A DNA stretch of 39,447 nt from NCBI RefSeq assembly GCF_024170405.1, contig NZ_JALJYC010000024.1:1-39447 (forward strand), given 5' to 3'. Of this stretch, positions 1 to 8,620 are shown in pieces. The translations under genes and the position numbers were made by a program. How positions within the stretch are numbered: position 1 is the stretch's first letter; each line of letters begins with the position of its first letter. This DNA comes from Neisseria perflava (lineage in GTDB: Bacteria > Pseudomonadota > Gammaproteobacteria > Burkholderiales > Neisseriaceae). Below the pieces are notes generated by a model. It ran no database searches. It was not told the origin of the DNA and worked only from the letters and a program-made list of their open reading frames with translations.

Positions 1-1710
1 ACGTCAGTGGTGCTGCCGCTTACGGTCACTGAGTCGGTGTCGCTATCTGCTGTTACGGTGCTGTCCGCACTGCTTTCTTCCTGGTCGATTTCAACGGTGT
101 CGCTGTCGGTAACAGTATTGCCATTGTTATCGGTAGTTTCGGTATCCACAGTCACAGTACCGTCTGTCAGGTCAGAAGTATCTACAGTGACGCTGTAGCT
201 GCCGTCTGAAGCCACGGTAGTGGTTGCAGTCACGGTGTTGCCTTCACTGTCGGTCACGGTCACGGTGACAGTGGTACCGGCCGCTACGTCAGTAGTTGAA
301 CCACTTACGGTCACTGAGTCGGTGTCGCTGTCCGCTGTTACGGTAGAGTCTGCGCTGCTTTCTTCCTGGTCGATTTCAACGGTGTCGCTGTCGGTAACAG
401 TATTGCCATTGTTATCAGTGGTTTCAGTATCCACAGTAACAGTACCATCTGTCAGATCGCTGGTATCCGCAGTCACTGAGTAAGTGCCGTCGCTCGCCAC
501 AGTAGTAGTAGCAGTGACGGTGTTACCTTCGCTGTCGGTCAAAGTTACAGTGACAGTAGTGCCTGCAGCCACGTCGGTGGTGCTGCCGGTGATGGCTGCA
601 CTGTCGGTGTCGCTGTCGGCAGTGGCGGTGGTGTCAGTCGCACCTTCGGTCTGATCCAATTCAACGGTATCCGTATCGGTCACGGTATTGCCGTTGTTGT
701 CGGTGGTCTCGGTATCGACAGTCACGGTACCGTCAGTCAAATCACTGGTATCGGCAGTCACTGAGTAAGTGCCGTCTGAAGCCACGGTGGTGGTGGCAGT
801 TACAGTGTTGCCTTCGCTGTCAGTAATGGTCAATGTAACGGTGGTACCCGCAGCCACGTCGGTGGTGCTGCCGGTAATGGCTACACTGTCGGTGTCGCTG
901 TCGGCAGTGGCGGTGGTGTCGGTCGCACCTTCGCTTTGATCCAATTCAACGGTATCCGTATCGGTCACGGTATTGCCGTTGTTGTCGGTGGTCTCGGTAT
1001 CAACAGTCACAGTACCGTCAGTCAGGTCGCTGGTATCCACAGTCACTGAGTAAGTGCCGTCGCTCGCCACGGTGGTGGTGGCGGTCACGGTATTACCTTC
1101 GCTGTCGGTAATGGTCAATGTAACGGTGGTACCCGCAGCCACGTCAGTAGTCGAACCGGTTACGGTTACGGAATCGGTATCACTGTCTGCGGTTACTGAT
1201 GAATCAGTCGCACCTTCGCTTTGATCCAATTCAACGGTGTCCGTATCGGTCACGGTATTGCCGTTGTTGTCGGTGGTCTCGGTGTCGACTGTCACGGTGC
1301 CGTCGGTCAGATCGCTGGTATCCACAGTGACAGAGTAAGTGCCGTCTGTAGCCACGGTAGTGGTCGCAGTGACGGTGTTACCTTCGCTGTCGGTCAAAGT
1401 TACAGTGACAGTGGTGCCTGCGGCGACATCAGTGGTCGAACCGGTTACGGTTACGGAATCGGTATCACTGTTTGTGGTTACTGATGAATCAGCACTACCA
1501 TCTACTTGATCTAAAGTCGTTGTATCAGTATCGGTGATCGTGTTGCCATTGCTATCAGTTACAGCAGTAGTCACAGTTGCCGAACCATCTGTCAGGCTTG
1601 AAGTATCAACAGTAATGCTGTAGCTACCATTGGAGGCCACAGTAGTAGTTGCGGTGACGGTATTGCCTTCGCTGTCGGTCAGAGTTACGGTTACAGTAGT
1701 ACCTGCAGCG
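1..1710 (-). repeat. Tandem 285-bp (95-codon) Ig-like repeats in the adhesin gene
   Basis: Equivalent positions recur at exactly 285-bp spacing: the ACGTC/ACATC-type block falls at 1, 286, 571, 856, 1141 and 1426, with a more diverged start at 1711. The period is a multiple of three, so each unit is 95 residues and the frame is kept. Each unit contains motifs like TVTVTLTDSEGNTVTATTTV and ends in an acidic linker. Two linker types are visible: an IDQEESSAD type in the two leftmost units and an LDQ(T/S)EGATD type in the next ones. The array continues past position 1. Confidence 0.93.
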
Positions 1711-2336
1711 ATGTTAGCACTTGTACCTGTAATGGTTACGGTGCTGCTATCGCTATCAGAAGATACTGTGGAATCTGCGCTACCATTAGCAACAACAGTA
1801 GAACTGCTGCTGCCACTGCTACCACCAGAACCGGCAGCTAAAGCCGCAATGCCGCCTGCCAATGCTGCCAGGCCAAGCAGCCACCACGGGTTGAAACACC
1901 ATAATCCTGCCGCCAAGGCAGAAGCTTCTGTTCCGCCCAATGCTTGGCCGGCAAACATTTCTTCCGCCAACATACTAACGGCGTCATTCAGTTGACCGCT
2001 TTCAGGTACATAGGCGTAGTAATTGCCGTTTTCGTGCAAACCAACCAGCAGGTTGCTGTCGCCATCGGCATAACCGATTTCGCCGTTGGCTGCATAGTAG
2101 TTTTCAATAATCAAATCAGGCGTCGCAATATCTTCGCCTTCAAATGCAATATACAAATCCTGACCAACGCGCTTGGTCAGGATGTTTTCCGGGCCGTAGC
2201 CTGTGGCTTGGTCAACAAATTCGTAGTTGACGTTTGCCTGGGCTGCGACACGAACGGCATTTTTACCGTCGGTATTAAAGTCAACGATACGAATGGTTTC
2301 TTTTGAATCGTTGATTTTTAAGGTGATGTTTGACAT
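1..2336 (-). CDS. Giant repetitive BapA-type surface adhesin, N-terminal part (runs off left edge)
   Basis: The minus-strand frame is open from an ATG at 2336 to the window edge, giving about 778 visible residues. An RBS-like GGAG lies about 10 nt upstream. Residues 1 to about 125 look like the prefix domain of BapA-type biofilm adhesins. Residues about 143-169 form a hydrophobic Trp/Leu/Ala/Gly segment, followed by a Gly/Ser linker. From about residue 185 the protein consists of 95-residue Thr/Val/Asp-rich Ig-like repeats. There is no Sec signal peptide, which fits type I secretion, known for BapA-like proteins that carry their signal at the C-terminus (outside the window). The gene starts 28 bp after the OmpA-like lipoprotein gene and is probably co-transcribed with it. 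Family placement is by recognition; the full length and C-terminus are unseen. The plus-strand ORFs in this region are shadows of the repeats. Confidence 0.85.
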   Translation of the reverse strand, partial: MSNITLKINDSKETIRIVDFNTDGKNAVRVAAQANVNYEFVDQATGYGPENILTKRVGQDLYIAFEGEDIATPDLIIENYYAANGEIGYADGDSNLLVGLHENGNYYAYVPESGQLNDAVSMLAEEMFAGQALGGTEASALAAGLWCFNPWWLLGLAALAGGIAALAAGSGGSSGSSSSTVVANGSADSTVSSDSDSSTVTITGTSANIAAGTTVTVTLTDSEGNTVTATTTVASNGSYSITVDTSSLTDGSATVTTAVTDSNGNTITDTDTTTLDQVDGSADSSVTTNSDTDSVTVTGSTTDVAAGTTVTVTLTDSEGNTVTATTTVATDGTYSVTVDTSDLTDGTVTVDTETTDNNGNTVTDTDTVELDQSEGATDSSVTADSDTDSVTVTGSTTDVAAGTTVTLTITDSEGNTVTATTTVASDGTYSVTVDTSDLTDGTVTVDTETTDNNGNTVTDTDTVELDQSEGATDTTATADSDTDSVAITGSTTDVAAGTTVTLTITDSEGNTVTATTTVASDGTYSVTADTSDLTDGTVTVDTETTDNNGNTVTDTDTVELDQTEGATDTTATADSDTDSAAITGSTTDVAAGTTVTVTLTDSEGNTVTATTTVASDGTYSVTADTSDLTDGTVTVDTETTDNNGNTVTDSDTVEIDQEESSADSTVTADSDTDSVTVSGSTTDVAAGTTVTVTVTDSEGNTVTATTTVASDGSYSVTVDTSDLTDGTVTVDTETTDNNGNTVTDSDTVEIDQEESSADSTVTADSDTDSVTVSGSTTD

Positions 2337-2364
2337 TAAGGTTTATCTCCGTATTGTGGATATT

Positions 2365-3264
2365 TTATTGTTGACGACCAGTGTAGAGTTTAATTTCTAC
2401 ACGGCGGTTGGGTTGGTCACAAGCTTTGCGTTCAGCGCCTTTGTATTTGGCGCAGTCTGTAACCAGCAACTCATTGTCGCCTCTGCCGCTGGTATGTACC
2501 AAGTTGGCAGGGACGCCGCCTTCAACCAAGAGTTGTCCAACGGCTTGAGCGCGTTTTTCAGACAGGGTTTGGTTGTAGGCTTTTTTACCTTGAGGATCAG
2601 TATGGCCGATGACTTCAACTGAAGTCGCGGCTTTAGGATGATTGCGAATATCTTGTGCTACGGCAGCAATTTCGCTACGGCCTTTAGCATAAATACTCTT
2701 AGCAGATGATTGATTAAACGGGAACAACGCCGCCGCATTCAATACATATTTTTTCGCTTCTCGGGGTACGCAAGTATTGACTTTATCCACGCGGGACAGG
2801 GTATTGTTTTGATATTTTTTATGATTGATTTCTTGCGTTGCTTCTTCTTCGCTAACAGGTTGCAGTTGCGCATGTCCATTATCATCTGCTACTACGCGGA
2901 AGTAAGCTGATTTACCGTTAGGCAAGTCGTAAGTTTCGCCGCCAGTCGCTTTGCCTTGATATTGGTTGTCGTAACCGGTTACATAAGCGCCGATACGTTG
3001 GGGCTGAGCACATACTTCAAGTTGGGAATATCCGTCTTGCTGCAAAGAAGTGTGGTATTCGCCATTGACATAGATGTTAACGGCGGTTTTCGGATTACCG
3101 GTTTCGCCACGATAGAAGACCAAATTGCTATCGCCTTCTGCAATTTGTTGAGTGACGGTGTTAGCGCGAAAATCTACCCACTTTTCTTTTGGATAGCCGG
3201 CTGTTGTACAAGCGCTAAGAGCCAGCGCTACAACGGCCACGCTCATGATTTTGAGTTTAGTCAT
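2365..3264 (-). CDS. OmpA-family outer-membrane lipoprotein
   Basis: A 299-residue protein. The N-terminus is a lipoprotein signal peptide with lipobox LSAC, so Cys19 is the probable lipidated residue. The middle part (about 25-170) is not assigned. Residues about 180-297 form an OmpA-like peptidoglycan-binding domain, with the typical GHTDPQG start of the NTD-rich loop, the SEKRAQAV helix and the C-terminal NRRVEI motif. The product should sit in the outer membrane and contact peptidoglycan. It is the first gene of a two-gene unit with the giant adhesin 28 bp downstream, and OmpA-like partners of this kind are common next to type I-secreted adhesins, so a role in anchoring or exporting the adhesin is inferred. 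The upstream 640 bp is AT-rich and unlike its neighbours. Confidence 0.88.
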   Translation of the reverse strand: MTKLKIMSVAVVALALSACTTAGYPKEKWVDFRANTVTQQIAEGDSNLVFYRGETGNPKTAVNIYVNGEYHTSLQQDGYSQLEVCAQPQRIGAYVTGYDNQYQGKATGGETYDLPNGKSAYFRVVADDNGHAQLQPVSEEEATQEINHKKYQNNTLSRVDKVNTCVPREAKKYVLNAAALFPFNQSSAKSIYAKGRSEIAAVAQDIRNHPKAATSVEVIGHTDPQGKKAYNQTLSEKRAQAVGQLLVEGGVPANLVHTSGRGDNELLVTDCAKYKGAERKACDQPNRRVEIKLYTGRQQ

Positions 3265-3902
3265 TTTTCAGAATTCCCATTTTGAAATAAATGTGCTTGA
3301 TAGAACGCCTGTTATTTTTCAGACGGCCTGATTCCTTCATCACATCGAGGCATCCAGCAAGTCAAACACTCAATTTGCATGGATATAGCAGCCTAATGAT
3401 GAATGTGAGGCCGCATAATAACGCATATCAAGCATTTCCGATTTTATAAAAAACTAAGTTCCGATAGCTTCACTATAATGAAAATTGCACTTGCAAATTT
3501 ATGTTTTGTATTATTTTGTTAGCATAATTTTTATATTGATGTTTTTCTTTTTATGTTCAATCAATTATATTTTTAAAAATTTTCACATTGAAAATATTCC
3601 AATCCAAAACTGCTATAAATTTCTTGATAAAAACGCGAGTTATTTTATGTAAAAGAGTCATATTGTGCCATTTGTACAACAAAAAAGCAGGAACTTTTTT
3701 TCATTAAAGAATAAATAAGATAAGCCGTTTTTCGGAATTTAAGTCCGTTTATATTAAACGCTTATATCATGCTGCTTATCCGTTTATCTCATAAATCTTG
3801 ACCATCACGACAGAAACAAATCATTAAATTTTTCTGATTAAGCAAAAGGCCGTCTGAATCATCATTCAGACGGCCTTGCTCACATTACCGCTTCAAATAC
3901 TC
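3265..3902. other. AT-rich non-coding region upstream of the OmpA/adhesin unit
   Basis: About 640 bp with no plausible gene and much lower GC than the flanking genes. It holds a single DUS (3318-3329, complement orientation) and the inverted DUS terminator of ispG (3846-3877). A minus-strand TATAAT at 3569-3564 is a possible -10 for the OmpA/adhesin unit, but the matching -35 is poor, so I do not call a promoter. AT-rich leaders of this kind often bind nucleoid proteins. Confidence 0.6.
3846..3877 (-). terminator. Inverted DUS pair, terminator of ispG operon
   Basis: An AGGCCGTCTGAA copy and its complement form a perfect stem with a short ATC-type loop, 25 bp after the ispG stop. Inverted DUS pairs serve as intrinsic terminators in Neisseria. 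Confidence 0.85.
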
Positions 3903-5168
3903 TTAAACTGATTGAATCGGAATAGTACGAGGCTGATTGCGTTTCGCTCCGCCTTCGCAATAGTTGGTTTTCACATATTCTTCAACAATCTCTAGAAACT
4001 CAATGGCGATATTCTCACCTTTGAGCGTGACTTTACGCTCTCCATCCACATAAACCGGCGCAATCGGCGTCTCGCCCGTACCAGGCAGACTGATACCAAT
4101 GTCAGCCAATTTACTTTCTCCCGGCCCGTTGACAACGCAGCCCATCACAGCCACATTTAATGATTCAACGCCAGGATAAATGGTACGCCATACCACCATT
4201 TTCTGGCGCAAATAATTTTGTACATCTTGCGCCAGCTCTTGAAACACCGTACTCGTTGTCCGGCCGCAACCCGGGCATGCGGTCACCATAGGGGTAAACG
4301 AGCGCAAGCCCATGGTTTGCAAAATTTCCTGACCCACAATCACCTCTTGGGTACGGGAGCTGCCCGGCTCGGGCGTTAAAGAAATGCGGATGGTATCGCC
4401 GATGCCTTCTTGCAGCAATACCGCCAATGCCGCAGTGGATGCCACGATTCCCTTGCTGCCCATACCGGCTTCGGTCAAACCCAAATGCAGCGGATATTGG
4501 CAGCGGCTACCCAATTCGCGGTAAACCTGAATCAAGTCTTGTACTGCGCTGACTTTGCATGACAAAATAATTTTGTCTTCCGGCAAACCAAGATTAACGG
4601 CTTTTTCGGCAGATTCCAAAGCAGAAACAATCAACGCTTCTTTCATCACTTCTTCCGGCGGTTTTGGCGTGGCGGAAGAAAGATTGGCATCCATCATGCA
4701 CTTGGCCAAACTCTGGTCGAGCGAACCCCAGTTGACGCCGATACGCACAGCTTTATTATTTTCAGCAGCAGTACGAATCATAAAGGCAAATTTTTCATTG
4801 CCTTTGGCGCCTTTGCCGACATTACCCGGGTTAATACGGTATTTAGATAGAGCTTTGCCGCATTCTGGGAACTCAGCCAGCAGACGCTCACCGTTAAAGT
4901 GAAAATCGCCAATCAAAGGAGTGGAATACCCCATATCATCCAAGCGCTGACGGATTTCGGCCACTTTTGAAGCCGCTTCCGGGCTGTTAACCGTAATGCG
5001 CACCATTTCCGAACCGGCATCGCTCAATTCTTTGACCTGTTGGGCGGTAGCAGCGGCATCGGCGGTATCGGTATTGGTCATGGACTGAACCACAACCGGC
5101 GCGCTTGAACCAACAGTAATATGGTCGATTTGTACTTGATGTGTTTGGCGGCGTTTGAGTGTGTTCAT
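3903..5168 (-). CDS. ispG: 4-hydroxy-3-methylbut-2-en-1-yl diphosphate synthase (flavodoxin/ferredoxin)
   Basis: A 421-residue cytosolic iron-sulfur enzyme of the MEP isoprenoid pathway. It reductively converts MEcPP to HMBPP. The N-terminal TIM-barrel is recognisable from VVVQSMTNTDTAD onward. The C-terminal [4Fe-4S] ligands are visible: C298 and C301 in CPGCGR, C344 in GCVVNGPGE, and E351. Length is as expected for the proteobacterial form with the short two-domain architecture. It is the last gene of the ndk-rlmN-pilW-rodZ-ispG run, starting 3 bp after the rodZ-like stop, and is followed by an inverted DUS terminator. Confidence 0.97.
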   Translation of the reverse strand: MNTLKRRQTHQVQIDHITVGSSAPVVVQSMTNTDTADAAATAQQVKELSDAGSEMVRITVNSPEAASKVAEIRQRLDDMGYSTPLIGDFHFNGERLLAEFPECGKALSKYRINPGNVGKGAKGNEKFAFMIRTAAENNKAVRIGVNWGSLDQSLAKCMMDANLSSATPKPPEEVMKEALIVSALESAEKAVNLGLPEDKIILSCKVSAVQDLIQVYRELGSRCQYPLHLGLTEAGMGSKGIVASTAALAVLLQEGIGDTIRISLTPEPGSSRTQEVIVGQEILQTMGLRSFTPMVTACPGCGRTTSTVFQELAQDVQNYLRQKMVVWRTIYPGVESLNVAVMGCVVNGPGESKLADIGISLPGTGETPIAPVYVDGERKVTLKGENIAIEFLEIVEEYVKTNYCEGGAKRNQPRTIPIQSV

Positions 5169-5171
5169 GGT

Positions 5172-6038
5172 TTATTTTCCTGCGGTAAAGGTAGCGGATT
5201 TCTCACCCTCGGCACGGTGCGCAGCCGGATTAATTGCCGTTCCAGCATAATTCGCTTCTGCGCCCGCTGCAATCCCTACCCATACTTCATAAGGCGCACC
5301 GCCTTTAAAGCGGCGTTCGCTACCGGCCGGAATAATACGGCTGAAAACCATTTTCCCGTCTTTATCTTTAATAATCAAATTGCTGCGATATTGAACTTTA
5401 ATCCAAAGCTCGTCAGGTCCTACGCTGACAGTCGGTTTAGCGGGTTCGGAAGCGGCCGAGGCAGCAACTGCGGAAGCCTCGGACGCGGCGATGATTTGTG
5501 TACCATCACCCTTCATTTTGGAAACTGCAATATTGCTGGATTGCAATTCGGGCGCTTGCAAACTGTTTTGCACCGCGCTGCTGTCGGCTGCATTTTGCTG
5601 CTGGTTTTCAAAATCCGATTTATTCTGCCATACATACACACCGCCGATAATCAGCGCCAGCGCTGCAACGCCTAATATCCATTTTGGAAAGCCGTTTTTC
5701 TCAATACTCTGATAGTTGAAGCTGCTTTCCTTTTCGCGATTAACTGCATAAGTATGACCGGCAGTTTGCGGGACAACAGTATTCAGACGGCCTTCTATTT
5801 CTTGCTCGTCCATTTTAAACAGGCGTGCATAAGAACGTAAAAAACCGGTTACAAACACAATGCCGGAAAAAGATGAATAATCACCGCTTTCCAAAGCCTG
5901 AATCTGTTCGACCGAAAGTTTTAGCTGCTTGCTGACATCAGCAACATCAATACCTAATTTTTCCCGCGTTTGACGGAATTCTTCGCCCAAAGCCTTGGCT
6001 GCTTCTTGGTTATAAGTATTTTTTGATTGGTTTTGCAT
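5172..6038 (-). CDS. rodZ: RodZ-like helix-turn-helix membrane protein
   Basis: About 288 residues from the ATG at 6038, which follows a GAAGAA purine tract and lies 7 bp after the pilW stop. A longer ORF to 6119 would overlap pilW by 74 bp, so the shorter start is preferred. Residues about 12-80 form a Cro/CI-type HTH domain (EFRQTREKLGIDVADVSKQL). A single transmembrane segment (WILGVAALALIIGGVYVW) lies near residue 120. The periplasmic part ends in a DUF4115/RodZ C-terminal beta domain. In rod-shaped bacteria RodZ links MreB to the wall machinery. In coccoid Neisseria MreB is usually absent, so the role here is uncertain. A DUS (5782-5793) lies inside the coding sequence. Confidence 0.85.
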   Translation of the reverse strand: MQNQSKNTYNQEAAKALGEEFRQTREKLGIDVADVSKQLKLSVEQIQALESGDYSSFSGIVFVTGFLRSYARLFKMDEQEIEGRLNTVVPQTAGHTYAVNREKESSFNYQSIEKNGFPKWILGVAALALIIGGVYVWQNKSDFENQQQNAADSSAVQNSLQAPELQSSNIAVSKMKGDGTQIIAASEASAVAASAASEPAKPTVSVGPDELWIKVQYRSNLIIKDKDGKMVFSRIIPAGSERRFKGGAPYEVWVGIAAGAEANYAGTAINPAAHRAEGEKSATFTAGK

Positions 6039-6045
6039 AAATTCT

Positions 6046-6801
6046 TCAACGCCCTGTTGTGATGGTTTGTAATTCTTCCGAATAGGGGAAATTTGCCCGT
6101 AATTGCGCTTCATATTCATAAGCAGCCTGCATGTTACCTAATGCGGTTGCTAATTCCCATCCCAGCAACAAGTCATCCGCTTGTAAAACGTCAACTTTGC
6201 TCTGATACTGGCGGAAATAGTAGTCTGCTTCAGTTAATTGACCTGCCATCAGTTTGCTTCTAGCCATTTCCTTGAAAGCTGGATAAAAACTAGGATTGGC
6301 TGCCAATGCCCGCTCAAAATAAGCCTGCGCCAAAGAAAACTGTCCCAATTTGGCACTACAAATCCCCTTGTTTAAATTGGCAATATAGGGCGCCGGATAG
6401 GTTGGATCAGCCAATGCTTTATCAAAATAAGCGATGGAGGCGGCCGGATTATTCAAATCGCTGCATACAAACCAACCGTAGTTATTGTTGATTTCGGCGC
6501 TGTCAGGTTTCAATGATAAGGCTTTCAAAAAACTTTCCTGCGCCTTATCCGATACTTTCAAATACTGATAAATCTGGGCACGCACCAGCCATGCCACTTC
6601 GTTGGATGAATTGGCTTTCAAAGCATCCTCAATGCTTGCCGTTGCCTGGCGGTAATCCTTGGCTTTCATGTATTCCAGTGCCAACTGCGTCTTCAAATTA
6701 GACATTTGCTCAACGCGCTCACGATGACTGGAACCCGACTTGCCGGCACATGCCGACAAAGCCAGCGTAACTATTAGAAATTGCCAAACGCTTTTTTTCA
6801 T
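6046..6801 (-). CDS. pilW: Type IV pilus biogenesis TPR lipoprotein PilW/PilF
   Basis: 251 residues from the ATG at 6801. The ORF extends upstream to 6912, but the lipoprotein signal MKKSVWQFLIVTLALSAC starts here, so the extension is rejected. The lipobox cysteine is Cys18. The rest consists of tetratricopeptide repeats, with motifs such as NNNYGWFV, AYFDKALADP and AYFERALAANPSFYPA. The family (PilW in Neisseria, PilF in Pseudomonas) is an outer-membrane pilotin needed for PilQ secretin multimerisation and pilus stability. The start codon is 4 bp after the rlmN stop, and the next gene is the rodZ-like gene, matching the conserved ndk-rlmN-pilW order. Confidence 0.92.
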   Translation of the reverse strand: MKKSVWQFLIVTLALSACAGKSGSSHRERVEQMSNLKTQLALEYMKAKDYRQATASIEDALKANSSNEVAWLVRAQIYQYLKVSDKAQESFLKALSLKPDSAEINNNYGWFVCSDLNNPAASIAYFDKALADPTYPAPYIANLNKGICSAKLGQFSLAQAYFERALAANPSFYPAFKEMARSKLMAGQLTEADYYFRQYQSKVDVLQADDLLLGWELATALGNMQAAYEYEAQLRANFPYSEELQTITTGR

Positions 6802-6805
6802 TGGC

Positions 6806-7900
6806 CTAACCCTGTTGCTCAACCAAAATCTGTTGCCATTTTTGCTGGCGACGAGTTTTATCCTGCACTTGTCCGGCCAGTTGGCCGCAGGCGGCGTCGA
6901 TATCATCGCCACGGGTTTTGCGCACGGTCACAACAAAACCGGCTTGTTGCAGAATATCACGGAACACGCGGATGTTTTCATTGCTGGAACGCTCGTAACC
7001 GGAATTCGGAAACGGGTTGAACGGAATCAGATTGAATTTGCACGGCACGTCTTTGACCAGCTCAATCAGTTCGCGCGCATGTTGCGCCTTGTCATTAATC
7101 CCATCAAGCATGACATATTCAAAGGTCACAAAATCACGTGGCGCTTTGACTAAGTAGCGCTGGCAAGCCGCCATCAGCTCTTTGAGTGGATATTTTTTAT
7201 TCAGCGGCACGATTTTATCGCGCACTTCATCGTTGGAGGCATGCAGCGAAACAGCCAAAGCCACAGGCATGGCATCGCGCAGTCTATCCATCTGCGGCAC
7301 CATGCCCGAAGTAGAAACGGTTACGCGGCGGCGGCTGAGACCGTAGCCGTGGTCGTCCAGCATAATGCTCAAAGCGGTTACGACGTTGTCGAAATTGGCC
7401 ATCGGCTCGCCCATGCCCATCATCACCACATTGGAAATCACCCGCTCGTTTTTCGGGGTCACGCCCATGGCTTTATTTGCCCACCATAATTGGCCGATGA
7501 TTTCGGCAGCGGTCAGGTTACGGTTGAACCCCTGACGGCCGGTAGAGCAAAAGGTACACTCCAGCGCGCAGCCGACTTGGGAAGAAATACACAGCGTACC
7601 GCGCTCGGATTCGGGAATGAACACGGTTTCCACACCGTTGCCCGTACCGACGTCCAGCAGCCATTTGCGTGTACCGTCTGAAGACTCTTGCGAAGTCATC
7701 AGTTGCGGCACGCCGACAACAGCCTGTTCGTTTAATTTTTGGCGCAAAGATTTCGCCAAATCAGTCATTTCGTCAAAATCGGCCGCACCCGCCTGATGAA
7801 TCCAGCGCATAACCTGTTTGGCACGAAACGGTTTTTCGCCCATCGCGGCAAAATGCTCGGTCAGACCGGGCAAATCATAGTTTAATAAATTGGTTTTCAT
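6806..7900 (-). CDS. rlmN: Dual-specificity 23S rRNA (A2503)/tRNA (A37) C2-methyltransferase
   Basis: A 364-residue radical SAM enzyme. The [4Fe-4S] cluster motif is at C111, C115 and C118 (CALECTFC). C338 in the C-terminal DDIDAACGQL motif corresponds to the methyl-carrying cysteine of the family. GMGEPMANFDNV and VSLHASND are further RlmN signatures. It methylates C2 of A2503 in 23S rRNA and A37 in some tRNAs, supporting translational fidelity. It lies downstream of ndk, separated by a 200-bp gap with DUS hairpins, and upstream of pilW by 4 bp. Confidence 0.97.
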   Translation of the reverse strand: MKTNLLNYDLPGLTEHFAAMGEKPFRAKQVMRWIHQAGAADFDEMTDLAKSLRQKLNEQAVVGVPQLMTSQESSDGTRKWLLDVGTGNGVETVFIPESERGTLCISSQVGCALECTFCSTGRQGFNRNLTAAEIIGQLWWANKAMGVTPKNERVISNVVMMGMGEPMANFDNVVTALSIMLDDHGYGLSRRRVTVSTSGMVPQMDRLRDAMPVALAVSLHASNDEVRDKIVPLNKKYPLKELMAACQRYLVKAPRDFVTFEYVMLDGINDKAQHARELIELVKDVPCKFNLIPFNPFPNSGYERSSNENIRVFRDILQQAGFVVTVRKTRGDDIDAACGQLAGQVQDKTRRQQKWQQILVEQQG

Positions 7901-8039
7901 GTTCTTACATCGTCATTGAAAGCTGTTCAAGCAAAACGGCATATCGTATCGAGAAACATACCGATTTGCTTGAATAGCCTGTTTTTCAGATGGCCTCTTT
8001 TTCAATCAGGCCGTCTGAAAAGAATGATAAACGTCTTTA

Positions 8040-8083
8040 AGCCGTCTGAAACAGATGGAATTTCCATGTTTTTCAGACGGCCT
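8040..8083 (-). terminator. Inverted DUS hairpin after ndk
   Basis: GCCGTCTGAAA at 8041 pairs with TTTCAGACGGC ending at 8082. The loop contains a second 6-bp palindrome, ATGGAA/TTCCAT, which extends the hairpin. A further imperfect inverted pair (one mismatch, CAGATGG) lies at about 7983-8021, so ndk and rlmN are separated by two DUS structures. Confidence 0.7.
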
Positions 8084-8100
8084 GTCATTTACCCTGAAAT

Positions 8101-8526
8101 TTAGCGCGGGCAAATTTCGCTTTGGCTGAAAAAATAAGCGATTTCAATCGCAGCGTTTTCCAAGCTGTCGGAACCGTGTACCGCGTTCACGCTCAGCGAA
8201 TCGGCAAAATCGGCACGAATCGTACCCGGTGCAGCTTCGGCCGGATTAGTTGCGCCCATCAGCTCGCGGTTTTTCGCCACGGCATTTTCGCCTTCCAACA
8301 CCTGAATCATTACCGGGCCGCTGGTCATAAACTCCACCAGTTCGCCGAAAAACGGGCGCTCTTTGTGTACAGCGTAAAAATCCTGCGCTTCGCGGGTAGT
8401 CAGGTGTTTCATTTTGGCAGCCACGATGCGCAGGCCGTTGTCTTCAAAACGGCTGTAAATTTTACCGATGACATTTTTGCCGACAGCATCGGGTTTCACG
8501 ATGGAAATGGTGCGTTCAATCGCCAT
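8101..8526 (-). CDS. ndk: Nucleoside diphosphate kinase
   Basis: 141 residues from the ATG at 8526, which has a strong AAGGAG Shine-Dalgarno 6 nt upstream. An upstream in-frame ATG at 8562 gives a 12-residue extension not found in the family and is rejected. The active-site phosphohistidine is H117 in NAVHGSDS, and the substrate-binding KPDAV and RELMGATNP motifs are present. The enzyme equilibrates the gamma-phosphate between NTPs and NDPs. It heads the conserved ndk-rlmN-pilW-rodZ-ispG gene set. Confidence 0.97.
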   Translation of the reverse strand: MAIERTISIVKPDAVGKNVIGKIYSRFEDNGLRIVAAKMKHLTTREAQDFYAVHKERPFFGELVEFMTSGPVMIQVLEGENAVAKNRELMGATNPAEAAPGTIRADFADSLSVNAVHGSDSLENAAIEIAYFFSQSEICPR

Positions 8527-8620
8527 AAGAATCTCCTTATTCTCAAAGATATAGTGGTGCAAACCAAAGAGCCGCTATTTTACCAAAAATCTTGCATGAT
8601 TGGCGGCTGTCATCATGCGA

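Noticed and set aside
1..1710. CRISPR array or satellite DNA
   Set aside because: The 285-bp units are contiguous, a multiple of three, and code for 95-residue Ig-like domains; there are no spacers.
7..1995. Several plus-strand ORFs rich in Val/Ser/Thr across the left end
   Set aside because: They are antisense shadows of the minus-strand adhesin repeats, which have a continuous frame, an RBS and a recognisable N-terminal domain.
3300..3900. A small gene or RNA in the AT-rich leader
   Set aside because: No ORF with a convincing RBS and no tRNA or riboswitch-like conserved structure was recognised. The TATAAT on the plus strand near 3475 has no gene downstream.
5172..6119. Longer RodZ-like start at 6119
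   Set aside because: It overlaps pilW by 74 bp and adds residues without family support; the ATG at 6038 has a purine-rich RBS.
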